A DNA stretch of 64,000 bases from Mesorhabditis belari. Its lineage: Eukaryota > Nematoda > Chromadorea > Rhabditida > Rhabditidae. Under the pieces are notes generated by a model, which was given only the letters and a program-made list of their open reading frames with translations, made no database searches and was not told the origin of the DNA. The position numbers and the translations under genes were made by a program. The stretch lies in the NCBI GenBank assembly GCA_958450365.1, contig CAUEEP010000667.1, positions 207,001 to 271,000 on the forward strand, in the 5' to 3' direction. Positions within the stretch are counted from its first letter, which is position 1. Every line of letters begins with the position of its first letter. Below are positions 10,616 to 22,388 of the stretch, one piece after another.

Positions 10616-13600
10616 GTGGGGTGGGGGGGGGGGTGGGGGGTGGGGGGGGGGGGGGGGGGGGGGGGGGGAGGGTACCCCCCGGGGGGCGTCGGCGGTTTTT
10701 AAGATAAAATTTGAATACCTTTTATGATCCAATACGAGTCCCAGTAGAAGTAAACTTGAAAGAAGCCACCGGGGACAATGAATGGATTTGGGACGACGAG
10801 CACGGGTAGCCGGGTGGTCAAGTGTCTCATCTAAATATTAGGTTGAGCACTAAATTTTGAATCTTTCATTTCATTATCTAAATGAATGATTCTTAAACTA
10901 TCAAAGACCAAACGGTTTCTTTCATTAGAAATGTTTATCGCTCACTTTTTGTCATTTAAAAAAAATTTTAGTATTTTAGAATAATCTTCGAGAACGAAAA
11001 CTGCTATTTTCCAAAATATTGTAAAATGAGCACATAAAGAAAACCGCTAAACGGATTATTCTGAAATTTTGGTTGTAGGCCTAACTTTTTGTGGGCCTAA
11101 TCTTTTTTATTTTGTAATCAAAATAGATTTCATTGAAAGAAACGGTCCAAATCGCATCATCGGACTTTGTCGTTTTTGAACACTCGGCTTCTGGCTAGTG
11201 AAAAACCCTCAAAACAAAGCTTCTCAAAAACTTTCAAAAGTAATTTGCAAGAGAAATGATTGGGCTATATAATGAAAAAAACTGTATTTCATTTGGTAGC
11301 TTGAGACTTATTCAATTAGAAAATGAATTTGGGTGAAAGATTTAGTACCCAACCTAATAAATGCAGTATTGTTTGGTATAGATAGGCCTATTTATGCAAC
11401 ATTAATTCTATTATAGATAGATCTATCTACAATAAATCGACAAATCACGATCTTGTTACAATCTTGGAACTCTTGGGATTGTGCAGTATTATCTTAAACA
11501 GACCCAAGCAAATTTGGGCCAGTCAAAGTCTAGAAGTCAAGCCAAACCCTTAGGGTAGGTCCTGGCCTAACTCTGAGCTTCAGAAGCCAAGCCAGGTCAT
11601 AATTTAGTTAAAATATTACTAAGCCAATCATTAGCTTCGAGTACTCCTTTATAAAAAGCTTACATCCGGGACGAATCGTCTAGCCAGCGTTGACCATCGC
11701 GTGTGCACCAATTTAGCAAAAGTTCTAAACTTTTAGGATGAGATTTTTAGGTTTATATATCGTTTACTCTATTATATATATGTTACGCCCGTTATTCAAT
11801 TCCCTTATCTATAATTCAACAATTTTCAAACAAACAAGTTAACAAGTTATACTTATTAACTCGTAAAACCATAGAATAAAAAGCAAAAGTCGTCAAATAG
11901 GTTGGACGATTCAATAGCGAACGCCAATTTTTGAACGAAATTTCAATAGCGAACGCCAATTCAATTACGGACGTAACGCATATATTATTTAAATTTGCCT
12001 ACCTCATCTCCGGATCTCGAATTCTCGGCAAAAAGGTTGCATTCTCGACGTAATCGGGCAAACTTGTCAACTCCAAATATTGCTTTTTGTCAAAATTGTC
12101 GTCGCAGAATTTGGCGAAAGTTTCTTTCTTCATTGGGAATGATAATCTAAACAATTTTTGCATTTTGAAGGGTGATAGAAACTGACGCATTAAAATTGCC
12201 GAGGACTTGTTCGGGTTCGTATTTTAGCACCGGGCCCGGGCAATACTCTTGAAGACCGAAACGCCATGTTGATTCGATGATTGGGCCTAAAATTTTGATA
12301 TACGAGAAAAAATTACTAGACATAAAAAATTGCAACATTGCCTAACCACATTATATCATACACAAGTACTGCACCTTTCCTAACAGTGGCCATGAAACAA
12401 AGAAATTACTAAATCTTTTAACCCAGAAACACTAATTCAAAATGATTTGCTAAAACGAGAGGAATAACAAGACGATTCGCGGCTGGGTTGGATTGACTGG
12501 CGTTTATAGAGAACAATGTTTAATTTTTAATAACTTTATCGGTGATGAAAGACACGGGTCCTAAATCCAACAAAGTGGAAAGAACCGGCCTTACAAAAAC
12601 TCAAAGACTTTAACAATTTTAAAGAAACCGGAAGGAGTTTTTTTTTTTTTTTTTTTTTAATTTTTAACAATAAACAGATTTATAAGAGAGGGGAGAAAGG
12701 GAAACATACACGCGCAAAAGACACGGCGAAGCGCCGGACCGGACAACGATTCTTTGAAAGAATCGGGAGTGGGACAAATGCTACCTTTTTTCGCGTTTTA
12801 AAACTCTAAAAAGCTAATATTAACCAATTTCGAATTTCTCTTCCAAAACTTGTTTTTCTGGGTAATTTTAGGGCGTAGAATCCAGAATTTGAACATCTCA
12901 GCGCTTGAGAAATCAATTTTAAAGATAAAACGGGTAGGCAAAATTAGAGCAAATTTTCGATTTTTTCCTGTATAACTCCCTGTAATAATGTATAACTCCG
13001 TCCGTTTGCTTCCACAAGTTCTGATATGTCAAAATTTGGATTCTAAGCCCTAAAATTACCCAGAAAAACAAGTTTTATTAGTTAATATTAGCTAATATAA
13101 AAGAAATTAGTTAATATTAGCTAATATTAGCTTTTTAGAGTTTTTAAAAGGCGAACAAAGGTACGCTAATGGGTCGAGTGCAAAAAAAAAAGGTGCGCAA
13201 ATGTCCCGGGTGGGCAAAAAAGGTCGCATTTGCCTCACTCCCGGCAAAACGTTGGACCGGGCAACGATCTTTAAAAGGATGAATTTTGAATGGAAAGGTG
13301 GACGAAAAGGGAGACGGCGTCTCGAGTACGGTAGCTTAGGTGTATTTTAGAATTCAGGGTTGGAAAGTTGCCAACAAACGTAGTCGAACTGCGAGAATTG
13401 GTGTTTTACTGTCCCGTCACATAATATTCTGTTTTGCTTTTGACTGTGAGCTTACCCGAGCAATAAATCCCGGCTAGAGGGCCCTCACAGATTGGAATCG
13501 TGCACGTGACATTCCACGGTTTATCGATCACTTCTTGACCCTAAAAACTTCAAATCATGATTTTGTGTTCTTGATTAAACTTCTCAAATTTGAAAAGATT

Positions 13601-13728
13601 TTTGATATCAAAATTTCTTTACTTACATGAAATTCCTCTCCGATATCCAAACCGAATAATCCAATATGTTTAGCTGAGTGGCATTGTTGAAGTAATGAAA
13701 GGAAAAGTAATAAGGCCGAGATTTTCAT
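7308..13728 (-). CDS. Trehalase, membrane-anchored (glycoside hydrolase family 37), 18 exons
   Basis: Family members hydrolyse trehalose to two glucose molecules. Exons, 5' to 3': 13627-13728, 13456-13540, 12207-12286, 12003-12181, 11664-11724, 10719-10830, 10203-10305, 9921-10110, 9411-9491, 9285-9366, 8990-9101, 8775-8931, 8461-8530, 8274-8378, 8124-8215, 7947-8024, 7602-7680, 7308-7426. They total 1887 nt with every phase matching, i.e. about 628 residues, a normal family length. Signal peptide MKISALLLFLSLLQQCHSA. The first family signature is PGGFFQVYFYWDSYWIIKG and the second QWDFPNVWAPNVHLFVE. ESGWDFSSRWF supplies the catalytic Asp, IWEKYD the catalytic Glu, and EGFGWTNG follows. The C-terminus, FHTWIILGVLVFLMLIIFW then stop, is a transmembrane anchor, so the enzyme should face outside the cell. 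One intron (12182-12206) is only 25 nt. A 6-nt exon at about 8090-8095 is possible but not needed. Intron 5 contains a MITE and intron 6 the poly-G tract. Confidence 0.92.
7900..8060 (-). other. Trehalase exon carrying the catalytic-acid motif
   Basis: Exon 7947-8024 encodes TATIWEKYDARFSDGTRGEG. WEKYD is the position of the catalytic glutamate in GH37. A longer open frame on this strand reads through the neighbouring introns in another phase and should not be taken as the gene. Confidence 0.7.
10306..10718. other. Trehalase intron 6 with extreme poly-G/poly-C tract
   Basis: From about 10380 to 10690 the plus strand is nearly all G, with short C, T and A islands; the longest run is over 50 G. 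Homology to the duplicate at 29.2 kb stops at its edge (about 10700). The open frames here encode only poly-Gly or poly-Pro and are not genes. Either a real G-quadruplex-forming tract or, more likely, a low-quality assembly patch. Confidence 0.7.
10838..11357. mobile_element. Mariner-type MITE in trehalase intron 5
   Basis: A 520-bp element flanked by TA on both sides. It starts TTAGGTTGAGCACTAA and ends TTAGTACCCAACCTAA. It has no coding capacity. The TTAGGTTG end matches the full mariner at 31919. An inverted copy of the element and its flank lies at 28576-29084. Confidence 0.75.
12182..12206 (-). other. 25-nt intron of trehalase
   Basis: The minus strand reads GTCCTCGG...GCGTCAG. Removing exactly these 25 bases joins CPGPVLKYEPEQ to FLSPFKMQKLFRLSFPMK, restoring the usual trehalase order (GPVL, then a Q-K-LF-x-x-S-x-x-F-x-M-K block). 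Leaving it in shifts the frame into a stop. The alternative is a frameshift mutation or assembly error. Confidence 0.6.
12620..13330. repeat. Foldback element in trehalase intron 2
   Basis: A T20-type run at about 12637-12658 precedes an inverted repeat of about 110 bp (about 12795-12900 against 13025-13150). Both arms contain AACTTGTTTTTCTGGGTAAT or its complement. Outer GCGCCGGACCGG/GTTGGACCGGGC segments and CGATTCTTTGAAAGAATCG add further dyads. Non-coding. Confidence 0.55.
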
Positions 13729-14150
13729 ACAATTTTCTTGTAGAACGGCCTACAGGGGTCCAGTTTCTTAAAAAGTTTCAGATAAAAAAGAAAAATTTTA
13801 GATAATAAATTGAAATAAGTATAAACTTTAAAGCTTTAAGCGAAAAATTTAGCTGTTCAAAAAACAGAGAACAGAGACAGCTCTCAATAACAATTTTCGC
13901 TTCTTTTTTCTTTTTTTCTGTCTCGTTCACCTCAAAAACAAGTTAAGAGAGAGAAAAGAAAAAAAAACAGCGATAGAGAACAAAAATCTGACTACAAAAT
14001 ACGATAAATGAGTGCCAAATATCTTTTCTTTTTGAGTGGTTTGGTAAAGAACGATAAAGCGCAATGGTTTTTAAGTTTTTTTTAATGATTAGGCAAAAAA
14101 TAACGAAGAAACATCCGTGCCGAATTCTCTGATAGTATTGCGCAATACTA
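13729..14150. promoter_or_regulatory. Upstream region of trehalase
   Basis: Between the trehalase start and the next MITE lie AT-rich sequence and a TTCTTTTTTCTTTTTTTCTG run. The promoter should lie here by position, but I see no specific element. Confidence 0.35.
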
Positions 14151-14669
14151 TTGGGTTGGTGAATTGAAAACTGCCGGACTTTGAACTAAAATTTATTGAA
14201 CATAAAACCATCAATTCATTCCAAATAATTTCCATTATTATTGACGACTTCTGCCCATTTTACAGGCAATTTGCGGATTCCTCTTTCGTAGTAGGATTCT
14301 GGTTTGTGTGTGAGACAAGTGTGAGACTCAAAAATGGAGGACTGGAGATGTCTCAGTTTGAGCACTTTCTTCAAAAGAAACCCATTTTGGTGTCAATAGA
14401 AAAATTGTAGAGAATCAAAAATTAGACTTATATCCAAATTTTCAAAAAGATACACTTAGTATTTTGGCTTAAAATGCAAGTTTTGTCCAAATTGGTAAAT
14501 TTCGCCTTTCTTGAAAACCAGTTTTTGAATCGTTCTGAAAATTTGGATATAAGCTTGATTTTTGATTCTCTACAACTTTTCCATTGACACCAGAATGGGT
14601 TTCTTTTGAAGAAAGTGCTTAAACTGTGACATCGGACAATAGCCCGCAGTTTTCAATTCACCAACCCAA
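14151..14669. mobile_element. MITE with perfect 24-bp inverted ends
   Basis: A 519-bp element between two TA dinucleotides. The left end TTGGGTTGGTGAATTGAAAA continues CTGC, and the right end is its exact complement. The interior has a second long inverted pair (GAAAGTGCT and TCTACAATTTT blocks). No open frame of note. Confidence 0.8.
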
Positions 14670-15184
14670 TATTTTTCAATTCGAACTAGCTTGTCACTAT
14701 TAGAGCGTTACAAAAGATAAACCGTTTGCACACTGTAATTTGGTGTCATATTTCTCAACTCTTGAGTTGATCAGCTAGTAAAATTTATGCTTTATGCTCT
14801 TTTTTTCATGCCGAGAAAATTCAAGCTAAGTTATTTTTCACTTTTTCTAAAAATATTACTAAAGTGTACATGCGTGTAGTTTTTTCTTGAAGTCACTTTT
14901 TTGTTTACTTGTTGAATACTATGTTTAAGCGTTAGATTGATTTACGCGATTTTATGATGGCTTTTGACAGTTTATGGGTGTTTTTTAAGCTTTTTTCGGT
15001 TTATTTTTATAATCTATCTATCTATCTAACGTTTAAACATAGCAAGCAAATCAGCAAGTAAACCAAAAAACCTAGCGCAAATTCTAGAAAAATTGAGCGC
15101 ATCTACACTTTAGTAATATTTTTTAGAAAAGTGTAAAGTAAACTGAGCATGAATTTTTTTGACATAAAGTCATGAATTTTACTA

Positions 15185-15704
15185 TTGGGTTGGGGAGAAT
15201 GAGTCGGCGCCGAAATTTAAAGAAACTTTTTGCACCCATAAAACCTTCTTTAAATACACGTTTTGTTTCATCAAAATGGTCCACTATTTCTTTACAAAAT
15301 GGCTTTTGAGAGATTCCACAAAGCTTTTCTTTTTTGGGATTTTATGGATTCCCAAACACAGCTAATCAAAATGACAAAAAGTCCGACTCATTGCTTGAAC
15401 AGTTTCTTCCACATAAACCTCCTTTGGTGTTTATATAAAAAAGATAGAGCACACTCAATTACATAAGTTACCAAATTTTCAGGAAGATCCCTCCAACCGT
15501 TTACTCTAGATGACAGTTTATCGATTTTGTGAAAAAATGATCCTTTGTTGAGTTGAGGCGCTGTTTGAGTTCTCTTTTAAATATTATTTTGTAGAGAATT
15601 AGTTACCCTTCTACGGATATCAAACGCATATCATTTGACAAAGTCTGCTATAAGTTTTAGAAATTTCTTTGATTTTCGGCGCCGACTCATTCTCCCCAAC
15701 CCAA
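15185..15704. mobile_element. MITE with perfect ~31-bp inverted ends
   Basis: A 520-bp element flanked by TA. The ends are TTGGGTTGGGGAGAATGAGT then CGGCGCCGAAA, and the exact complement. Same size and TTGGGTTGG start as the element at 14151, but the interior differs, so they are related subfamilies. A 67-codon open frame inside (15263-15466) has no recognisable homology. Confidence 0.8.
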
Positions 15705-16553
15705 TAGTTACTCTTTAATTAAACTCATTACTATTAGGGAGGTAAATCTTCTCTAATAAAATGTGAAAATTCAAACAATGATAGTATTCAAATAAGTAAA
15801 AGATCGATTTTCATATGAAATTTCCGGTATCTGAGGAATGATTCGTATAAAAAAAACTGTTTTATCTAAATTATTGAGAATCTTGATTGCATAGCCTAAA
15901 TATTGCTTACTATTGCTTAAAAAAGTTCAATTTATTTACCTTTCAATTTAGAAATAGAAATTAGTTCCTATTTGGTTCCTACCTCTTTTCTTGTAGTTCC
16001 TATTTAGTTCCTATCTAGTTCCTATTTAGTTCCTATTTAGTATTTAGTTCCTAGAACAAAACTGATAGTAAAGTCTGTAAATCATTTTGACGGTATATTT
16101 TGAGTGAACTGTGATAAACCGGTTGTCTATTGGTTTATTGCAAAGCCAATTTTCGGAACTTGATAAAGAATGATAAAGTCAGCTAGTAACTTTTTAGGAA
16201 AAGCTTGCCGAAGTGAAAATCAATAAGTGGTCTCCGTCGGCTTTTTGCTGTATCAAGAGAGATGACACGAATATGGTAATAGAAGAGAAATCCATTCAGT
16301 TAATATAATCAATAACAAGAAAATTTAGAAAAAATGTATTCAGTTAATCTCATAAATATAATATAATAAATAAATAATTCAGCTCAGCTCAGCTTTTAGG
16401 CGATTGAAAACGGCGAATATGGGGCATCAAGCGGGCCGATTGAAGTGTTAGATCATAAAACTTTACGACTGAATAATTTCTCGTTGGACGGATCAAAACC
16501 ACCTGGTCAGATTTGTTTAAAGGGAGGGCCGAATGACCATAAAAGAATTTTTA
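15705..16553. other. AT-rich spacer, no gene seen
   Basis: Contains a short tandem CTATTTAGTTC repeat (about 15966-16050) and CAGCTCAGCTCAGC at about 16380. No exon recognised. Confidence 0.4.
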
Positions 16554-19500
16554 AGGCAACCACCTATTTTTCTATTTTAATATTGTTAATTTTAGTATAA
16601 AAAGAATAAGAATCACCCAGATAGAGTGATTTGATGGGTTTAAAAAGTTTTGAAGACGTTGCAAAGCTTGGAGAAAAGCAAGATCGTCACCCATCAAGCA
16701 TCAGGCACGAATGATTGATGTCATGTTCGATCCATTTGTTTTCCATTCAATCTTTCTTACTTGTCTTGTTTTTTGACCAAAGTTTTCCAAAATCTGGGCA
16801 TCTTTGTAATAGTTTTCTCCAATTGAGCGAATTCAACAATAGAAAATGCTGCCTTTTCGATTAGCTCTTCTTCCGCTTCTATTTTGTTTAGAAATCCTAA
16901 AAATATATTTTATGATAAGGAAAAAACCCAAAAATATAGATGAGAAGTCTAAAGAAAACAAAAAGAAAATATCGTGCGTGATTTTTGCTTTACTTTCGCA
17001 TTTATCGTAGATGAACTATGCGAGCCTTGCTTTTTTTATTCTCCGAATAAAAGCCTCGGATGGACAGCGCAAAAATTTATAAATCCATCAAATCACTCTA
17101 GCTGAGTGGTTTTTATTCTTTTTACAATAAAATCAGCCGCTTTCCGAAAATTTGCATTAATTTCCATGGTGAAATTAGGTGTATCGCACAACGGCGCGAA
17201 AAAATTTTCTGGTCAAAATTCAAGTTTAACATACCATTCCACGTAAAAAATTGCGCTGATTCCGAATCTGAAACTTTTTTAAAAATCGGTTCGACAGTTT
17301 TTCTTAAAAATGAGATTTACCCAAAAATCCCATTATGAGTTTTCTAAAAAGCACTCGAAAACACGTATTTCAGGATGGATCAAAAATCCCCGGCGAATTT
17401 TTAAAGATATTTTCTTTCTGGTCATTTTAAGACCAAAAACGTCAAAAACCATTGATTTTGAGGTCAGATAAATCGTTTTGAAAATCGCAATGGATAACCT
17501 ACCGTAACCCGCGCACAATAGCTAAAGGTCGAATTCTAAAATGCAACGACAAAATTTGCGTTTGAATTTTTAAACTTTGTTTCTTTTTTCATTGACACTA
17601 TTTCTTTGCATTTTCGTCGTTTCTGATCCAAACAACAAAAGTTAAGTTTTAAAGCTATTACCTGAACAGAGCGCTTTCTTTGCAGAATTTTTTGTGGCGG
17701 ATGGGGAAGTGACATAAAGCGAGCCAATAAAAGAAGATCTAGCAGATTTGGTTGGTCTTTCGTTTTTGAGTTAGATCTAAAACAAATAACAAATAGACTT
17801 TAGCAAGAAGTACAAAATTGAAAGATCAAATAATCAAATGCAAAATTAAACATCTAAGTAACCAGAATCAAAAAGAATAACGTTCACAGCATACTTTCGA
17901 GCAGCGAAAGTAAAATTTCGTTTTCATTACTTCGTTTAATTCTTCGGCATAACTGCTCATACATTGAATGTAAGCTTTCAAGCCCTTCTTCAGACATTGA
18001 GCCCAGACATCTATTTTGTTTCAAAAAGAGCGGTACGTGCTTCAGCGCAACGTGAACTTTCACTGATTTTCCTCCGATAGCTGCCTTTTTAAGCTTTTCT
18101 AAAACCTCGTTAGTTGCCTCAGTGATGTTTTCGATTTCATTGTCATCCATGTTTTTTTCGTTGATCCGATACGCCAGCAAGTTTTGCAAATGCATCTAGA
18201 CAATCTAAGAGTAGAATGTATCGCGGAGAACTGATTAATGCTTTAAACTCATTAGTGGATAGATAAAATTTCTTCAATTTTGGACCGTTTAGATCATCCG
18301 CTTTGTAAGATTTAACAAATCCCAGCTTTTTGTTAACCGATAAAAATCACAATCTCAGATACCGTTCCTGAACTTCGTATCTCGGCTTCCATCTCTTTGT
18401 AAATTGCGTTTCCTATGCCAAGCTTTATATGAAGAGACGGAGGAACGCATTGGATTGGTTCTATCGGCCATACATACTTGCGAAAAACGCCAATCCTTTG
18501 TTCGGGAAACTTTTGATCAACCTTGAGACGGGCATCGAAATCCTGAATTGTTCGTTCTTGATAATTTTACGGTCAAAGCTTTCCATTAGCCCAGTTACAC
18601 CCCTTTTCTTATTCACCCTGAAGTGACACCAAATGCATGGGAAAGTTGATGCGTTGAAAGACCATACAAACTCGCCAAAAAACTTAGACACCAGTAACAA
18701 ATAACTTGGTCTTCATTTGTTTCAGTTCCTCAAACACTTGTTGAAACTGCTTCAGGTTTTCGTGGTTATCGTTGCCCTTCCAGACGGCTATAATGAGGTG
18801 ATTATACGGCGATTGTGGTTTCATCGATCTGTCAGGAATCATCAATGTAATTTTAGTTGTTTCAAAGCCTTTATCTCCGCTGAGAACAAGCCGCATTTTC
18901 CCTGCAATGGGATGTTTTTGAGCCTGTATTCCACCGCACTCGTTATGTCCTTAAAATAACAACATTTTGCTTTATTACGTATTCCACTTTGCTCGTAATC
19001 GAACCGAAAGCTTTCTCATCATGTATTCAGTAGCAAAATTTGGTGAATGGCTTGAATAAAGTCGATGAGCAGCCGTGTGATTTTAGATTTCGAAAATAAG
19101 CTTAGCGTTTGAACTGGAGATAGAAATCCTTTCGAAATTCCCCTTACCCATCACTTTCTTTGGCGCTATCCTATACTTTCGTTTGATTCTTCTGGCAATA
19201 CTAAGCTGGCCGAGTTGCTAAGTAGTTGCAAATTCCGTGATTTCCGTTTGATTAGCCTTTTATACGTTAGGGAAGTCATCTTAGATTTGATTGTATCTTT
19301 TGTTGTTTCTTTTCCAATTGCATCTCAATCTGCTTCTTCCGTGTGGCTTTGTTTGCAAGTCGTTGTCTTCTGCTCGCCATCCCTGAAATGAATGTGTTCA
19401 TAGAATGTCAATTGAAATTTATGTTTTGAGTAGAATAAGTAATATACAGGAAACTTAAAAGGGAAATATGAAAAAGAATAAATCTAAAATAGTAAAATGG

Positions 19501-20191
19501 ACAAAACTCTTGAAAAAAAGCTATACAAAACTTTAAAAAAAAATTCAAACGCAAATTTTGAATCGATTGCATTTTAGAATTCGACCTTTAAGCTATTGTG
19601 CGCGGGTTACGGTAGGTTATCCATTGCGATTTTCAAAACGATTTATCTGACCTCAAAATCAATGGTTTTGGACGTTTTTGGTCTTAAAATGACCAGAAAG
19701 AAAATATCTTTAAAAATACGCCGGGGATTTTTGGTCCATCCTGAAATACGTGTTTTCGAGTGCTTTTTAGAAAACCCATAATGGGATTTTTGGGTAAATC
19801 TCATTTTTAAGAAAAACTGTCGAACCGATTTTTAAAAAAGTTTCAGATTCGGAATCAGCGCAATTTTTTACGTCGAATGGTATGTCAAACTTGAATTTTG
19901 ACCAGAGAAATGTTTTTTGCCTTATTTCGCGCCGTTGTGTATCGTGTAGTCGCGCTGAAAAAAATTCTACTGAAACACCATCACTTCATAACTCAGCGGT
20001 TTTTCAACTTTTTCAAAATCTGACTTCAGATTCGGAATCAGCAATTTTTTTTTACTAAGATGGGCAGTTTTTAGTCCCCTAGTTCAAATCTCCGAATAAA
20101 AACCTCGGATGGACAAACAGACAGACAAACGAACCGTGTTATATATAATAAGATTAGCAATATTAAAATATAAAAACAGGTGGTTGCAAAC
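16554..20191. mobile_element. Degenerate composite DNA transposon
   Basis: Outer ends GCAACCACCTATTTTTCTAT (left) and the complement of ATATAAAAACAGGTGGTTGC (right) are inverted. Long inner arms are also inverted: about 17140-17575 against 19558-19990, sharing TTTCAGATTCGGAATCAGCG. A smaller nested element (about 16601-17128) has its own ends AGAATAAGAATCACCC and GAGTGGTTTTTATTCT. Both sides carry CTCCGAATAAAA(A/G)CCTCGGATGGACA. Between the arms lie decayed minus-strand coding remnants. Confidence 0.6.
17884..19384 (-). pseudogene. Decayed transposase-like gene inside the 16.5-20.2 kb element
   Basis: Reading minus from 19384, an ATG opens MASRRQRLANKATRKKQIEM, a basic start. Later fragments read LVLSGDKGFETTKITLMIPD, NHLIIAVWKGNDNHENLKQF (18684-18896) and SVKVHVALKHVPLFLK then GSMSEEGLESLHSMYEQLCR (17884-18195). 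GDKG-x-x-x-TK and SEEGLESLH blocks are familiar from large nematode transposon-encoded proteins whose superfamily I cannot name. Stops and frameshifts separate the pieces. Inference: a dead transposase. Confidence 0.45.
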
Positions 20192-20544
20192 AGGTTTTAA
20201 GATGCTTGGATTTACCTCGGGAAGGGTAAAATTGATACATCGACTGGACAAAAAGCGCTCGTTGTTGGAAGGGATACGAATTGGAAGTGAGATTTTGAGA
20301 AAAATGAGAAACTATGAAATCTAGCAAAGTTAAAGTATTATGGTAGCATTAAAGAACAAAAATTTTGCACTAGTTTATGTTATGCATTCTTTATTTTTCT
20401 TTAAGTCTTTAAGGCTTTCTTTGGATGAAGTCTTTAAGACTGAAACCTTTTGAATTATACTCTAACAATGCAAAGCAAAAGCTTTAAAAGCTACTCTGTT
20501 CTACTGCTAGTCTAGACTTTAAAAACTAAAACGTAGCTGATCTA

Positions 20545-21064
20545 TTAGGTTGATGCAAAAGTCTTTTTCATTTTTTTCGTACTTCTTTTGAAAAATAACA
20601 AAGTCATCAATTAACCTATGGTTTGCTCTAAATGAAAAGTGTTTATTGTTCAATTTCCCATCTTTTTAAGTCAATTTGGGTTCACTTTCAAGCAAATTCG
20701 AGAGTGAAAACGGGTTTTTCATAAAAATCTATAAAAACCTCTATAAAGAAATTGGCTGAATCAATTTCTCTGAAAATCTGAAAAAATATCTAACTTTTTG
20801 TGCTCTATCTTTTATTTAATAACATTAAGATTGGTTTCCTTAGCTAAAGCGTCTAAAATGCATCATCGAGCCGTCGCCTTTTTTGACTACCCGACTTCAG
20901 GCTCTCAAAAAAATCTAGACATAAGACATTTTAAACTCGTTTTAATGTCATTTGCAGAAAAATAATTGGCCTTTCGAATGCAATAAACCGTTGTTCAATT
21001 GGTGCATTTGTTACTTTTTAACGGAAGTACGAAAAAAATGAAAAAGACTTTTGCATCAACCTAA
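20545..21064. mobile_element. Mariner-type MITE
   Basis: A 520-bp element flanked by TA. It begins TTAGGTTGATGCAAAAGTCT and ends AAGACTTTTGCATCAACCTAA, which is an exact complement. The interior matches the elements at 6137 and 36161. The right end abuts the DM13 exon at 21085 by 20 bp. Confidence 0.85.
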
Positions 21065-21084
21065 TACTAATTCTTCAACATTAG

Positions 21085-22388
21085 ACACTGCGCGATTCAC
21101 GAAGATCTGAAAAATCGTCGTGTCGAGATCCGATTGAAGGGAAATCAGACGGTCTACGATGTAAACTACCTATCGATTTTCTGTTATCAGTACAGGTAAG
21201 AAAGGAAAAGTTCAGAAAAAGTCAAAAAATTAATTGGTTTTAAGTTAAAAACTGTCTGGATAGATGAACGTTTAGAATGTAGCCAGTTCTCCTCTATTTT
21301 CGATGATCTTCAGTAATTGCTTATGCTAAAACAAAAAGTGAAAACTGACACCAATGTTTTGTCTACAGTTAAAAATGAAATGTTTGATCAAATCATGAAA
21401 TTTGGTCACACTTTATCCTGATTCAAATTATTAGGAAATCTTATTGAATCTAAAGTCAAAAATAGCTTGAAATTAAATTCAATTGATCAAAGTCTCAAAA
21501 TTGGATATACTTTGTGCTAAAAGAAAGGCAAATACCCTCTTTCCAGTGCAGTTAATTCTTGCTACAAAGATTTGATGTTGGAGAGAGATGAAGGGATGTG
21601 ATTAGTGCGCCAAGAGGGATTTCTTTACACTACAATAAATGTGACAGTAATCCAAATAGCCGTAGAGATTACTGTGACTTGGAAACTTGGAAAATAACTT
21701 GGAAAAGGAGATATCTAAAAAGATTAAACGACGAAGCTCTAGGCTGAGTTACGGTAGCTGGAGGCATGATTTAGATTGACCGGATTCTGGTAGTTGGAAA
21801 CGGTTTCAATTGACCGGATTCTGGTAGTTGGAAACGGTTTCAATTGACCGGATTCTGGTAGTTGGAAACGGTTACTGTATCTGATGCATGCTTTAAACTG
21901 ACAAGGGAAGTGAGCAAGGTGGTCAAATGGCATTTGCTATATACCATTCGATGCAGAATTTCACACTGATTCCGAATCTGCTTTCCATTTTGCGTTACCC
22001 TATCAAAATTTATACGAGTTTAAAGTTTTACAAGGCAATTGGAACCAGGGCAGATCAAAAACTTGTGCGCCGGACTCAAACCCGTGACCTTTCGCTTACC
22101 TTGTGTACTTTGTGCTAAAAGAAAGGCAAATACCCTCTTTCTAGTGCACTTAATTCTTATTTTTCTTGCTACAAAGATTTGATGTTGGAGAGAGAAGAAG
22201 GGATGTGATTAGTGCGCCAAAAGGAATTTGTTTGCAACATAATCGTGCAGCCCAAAGTACATCAAATAGTCAAGAACTTGTAAATGATCTTTAGTTTTGT
22301 TTCAGTGTCGATTTCGGGAATATTCGTTTCGTGATTGATCCCGTTGGAGTACCAGTTCCTTTCCATATGCCTCAACTCTCTGATCACG
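21085..22388 (+). CDS. Two exons of a DM13 (Skeletor-like) protein, partial
   Basis: Exon 21085-21195 (acceptor TTCAACATTAG, donor GTAAGA) encodes RVEIRLKGNQTVYDVNYLSI then FCYQYS. Exon 22306-22388 (acceptor TTTGTTTCAG) continues VDFGNIRFVIDPVGVPVPFH then MPQLSDH. TVYD-(V/I)-x-(W/Y)-(L/F)-S-(I/V)-(W/F)-C followed by V-x-FG is the typical end of a DM13 domain; the phase-2 junction gives Q-Y-S-V-D-F-G with no gap. The two exons are 1.1 kb apart, with tandem and direct repeats in the intron. They may belong to the gene that starts at 5405, with the trehalase gene nested on the other strand between them, or to a separate broken copy. Phases of 5974 (0) and 21085 (2) do not join directly, so an exon would be missing. 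Confidence 0.45.
21508..22230. repeat. Direct and tandem repeats in the DM13 intron
   Basis: About 120 bp beginning TTTGTGCTAAAAGAAAGGCA occurs twice, at about 21508-21630 and 22107-22230. Between them a ~33-bp unit containing TTGACCGGATTCTGGTAGTT is repeated three times at about 21775-21870. Confidence 0.7.

Noticed and set aside
10319..10732. Open frames of 78-127 codons on both strands in the poly-G tract
   Set aside because: They encode only Gly or Pro runs; openness is forced by base composition and the tract may be an assembly artefact.
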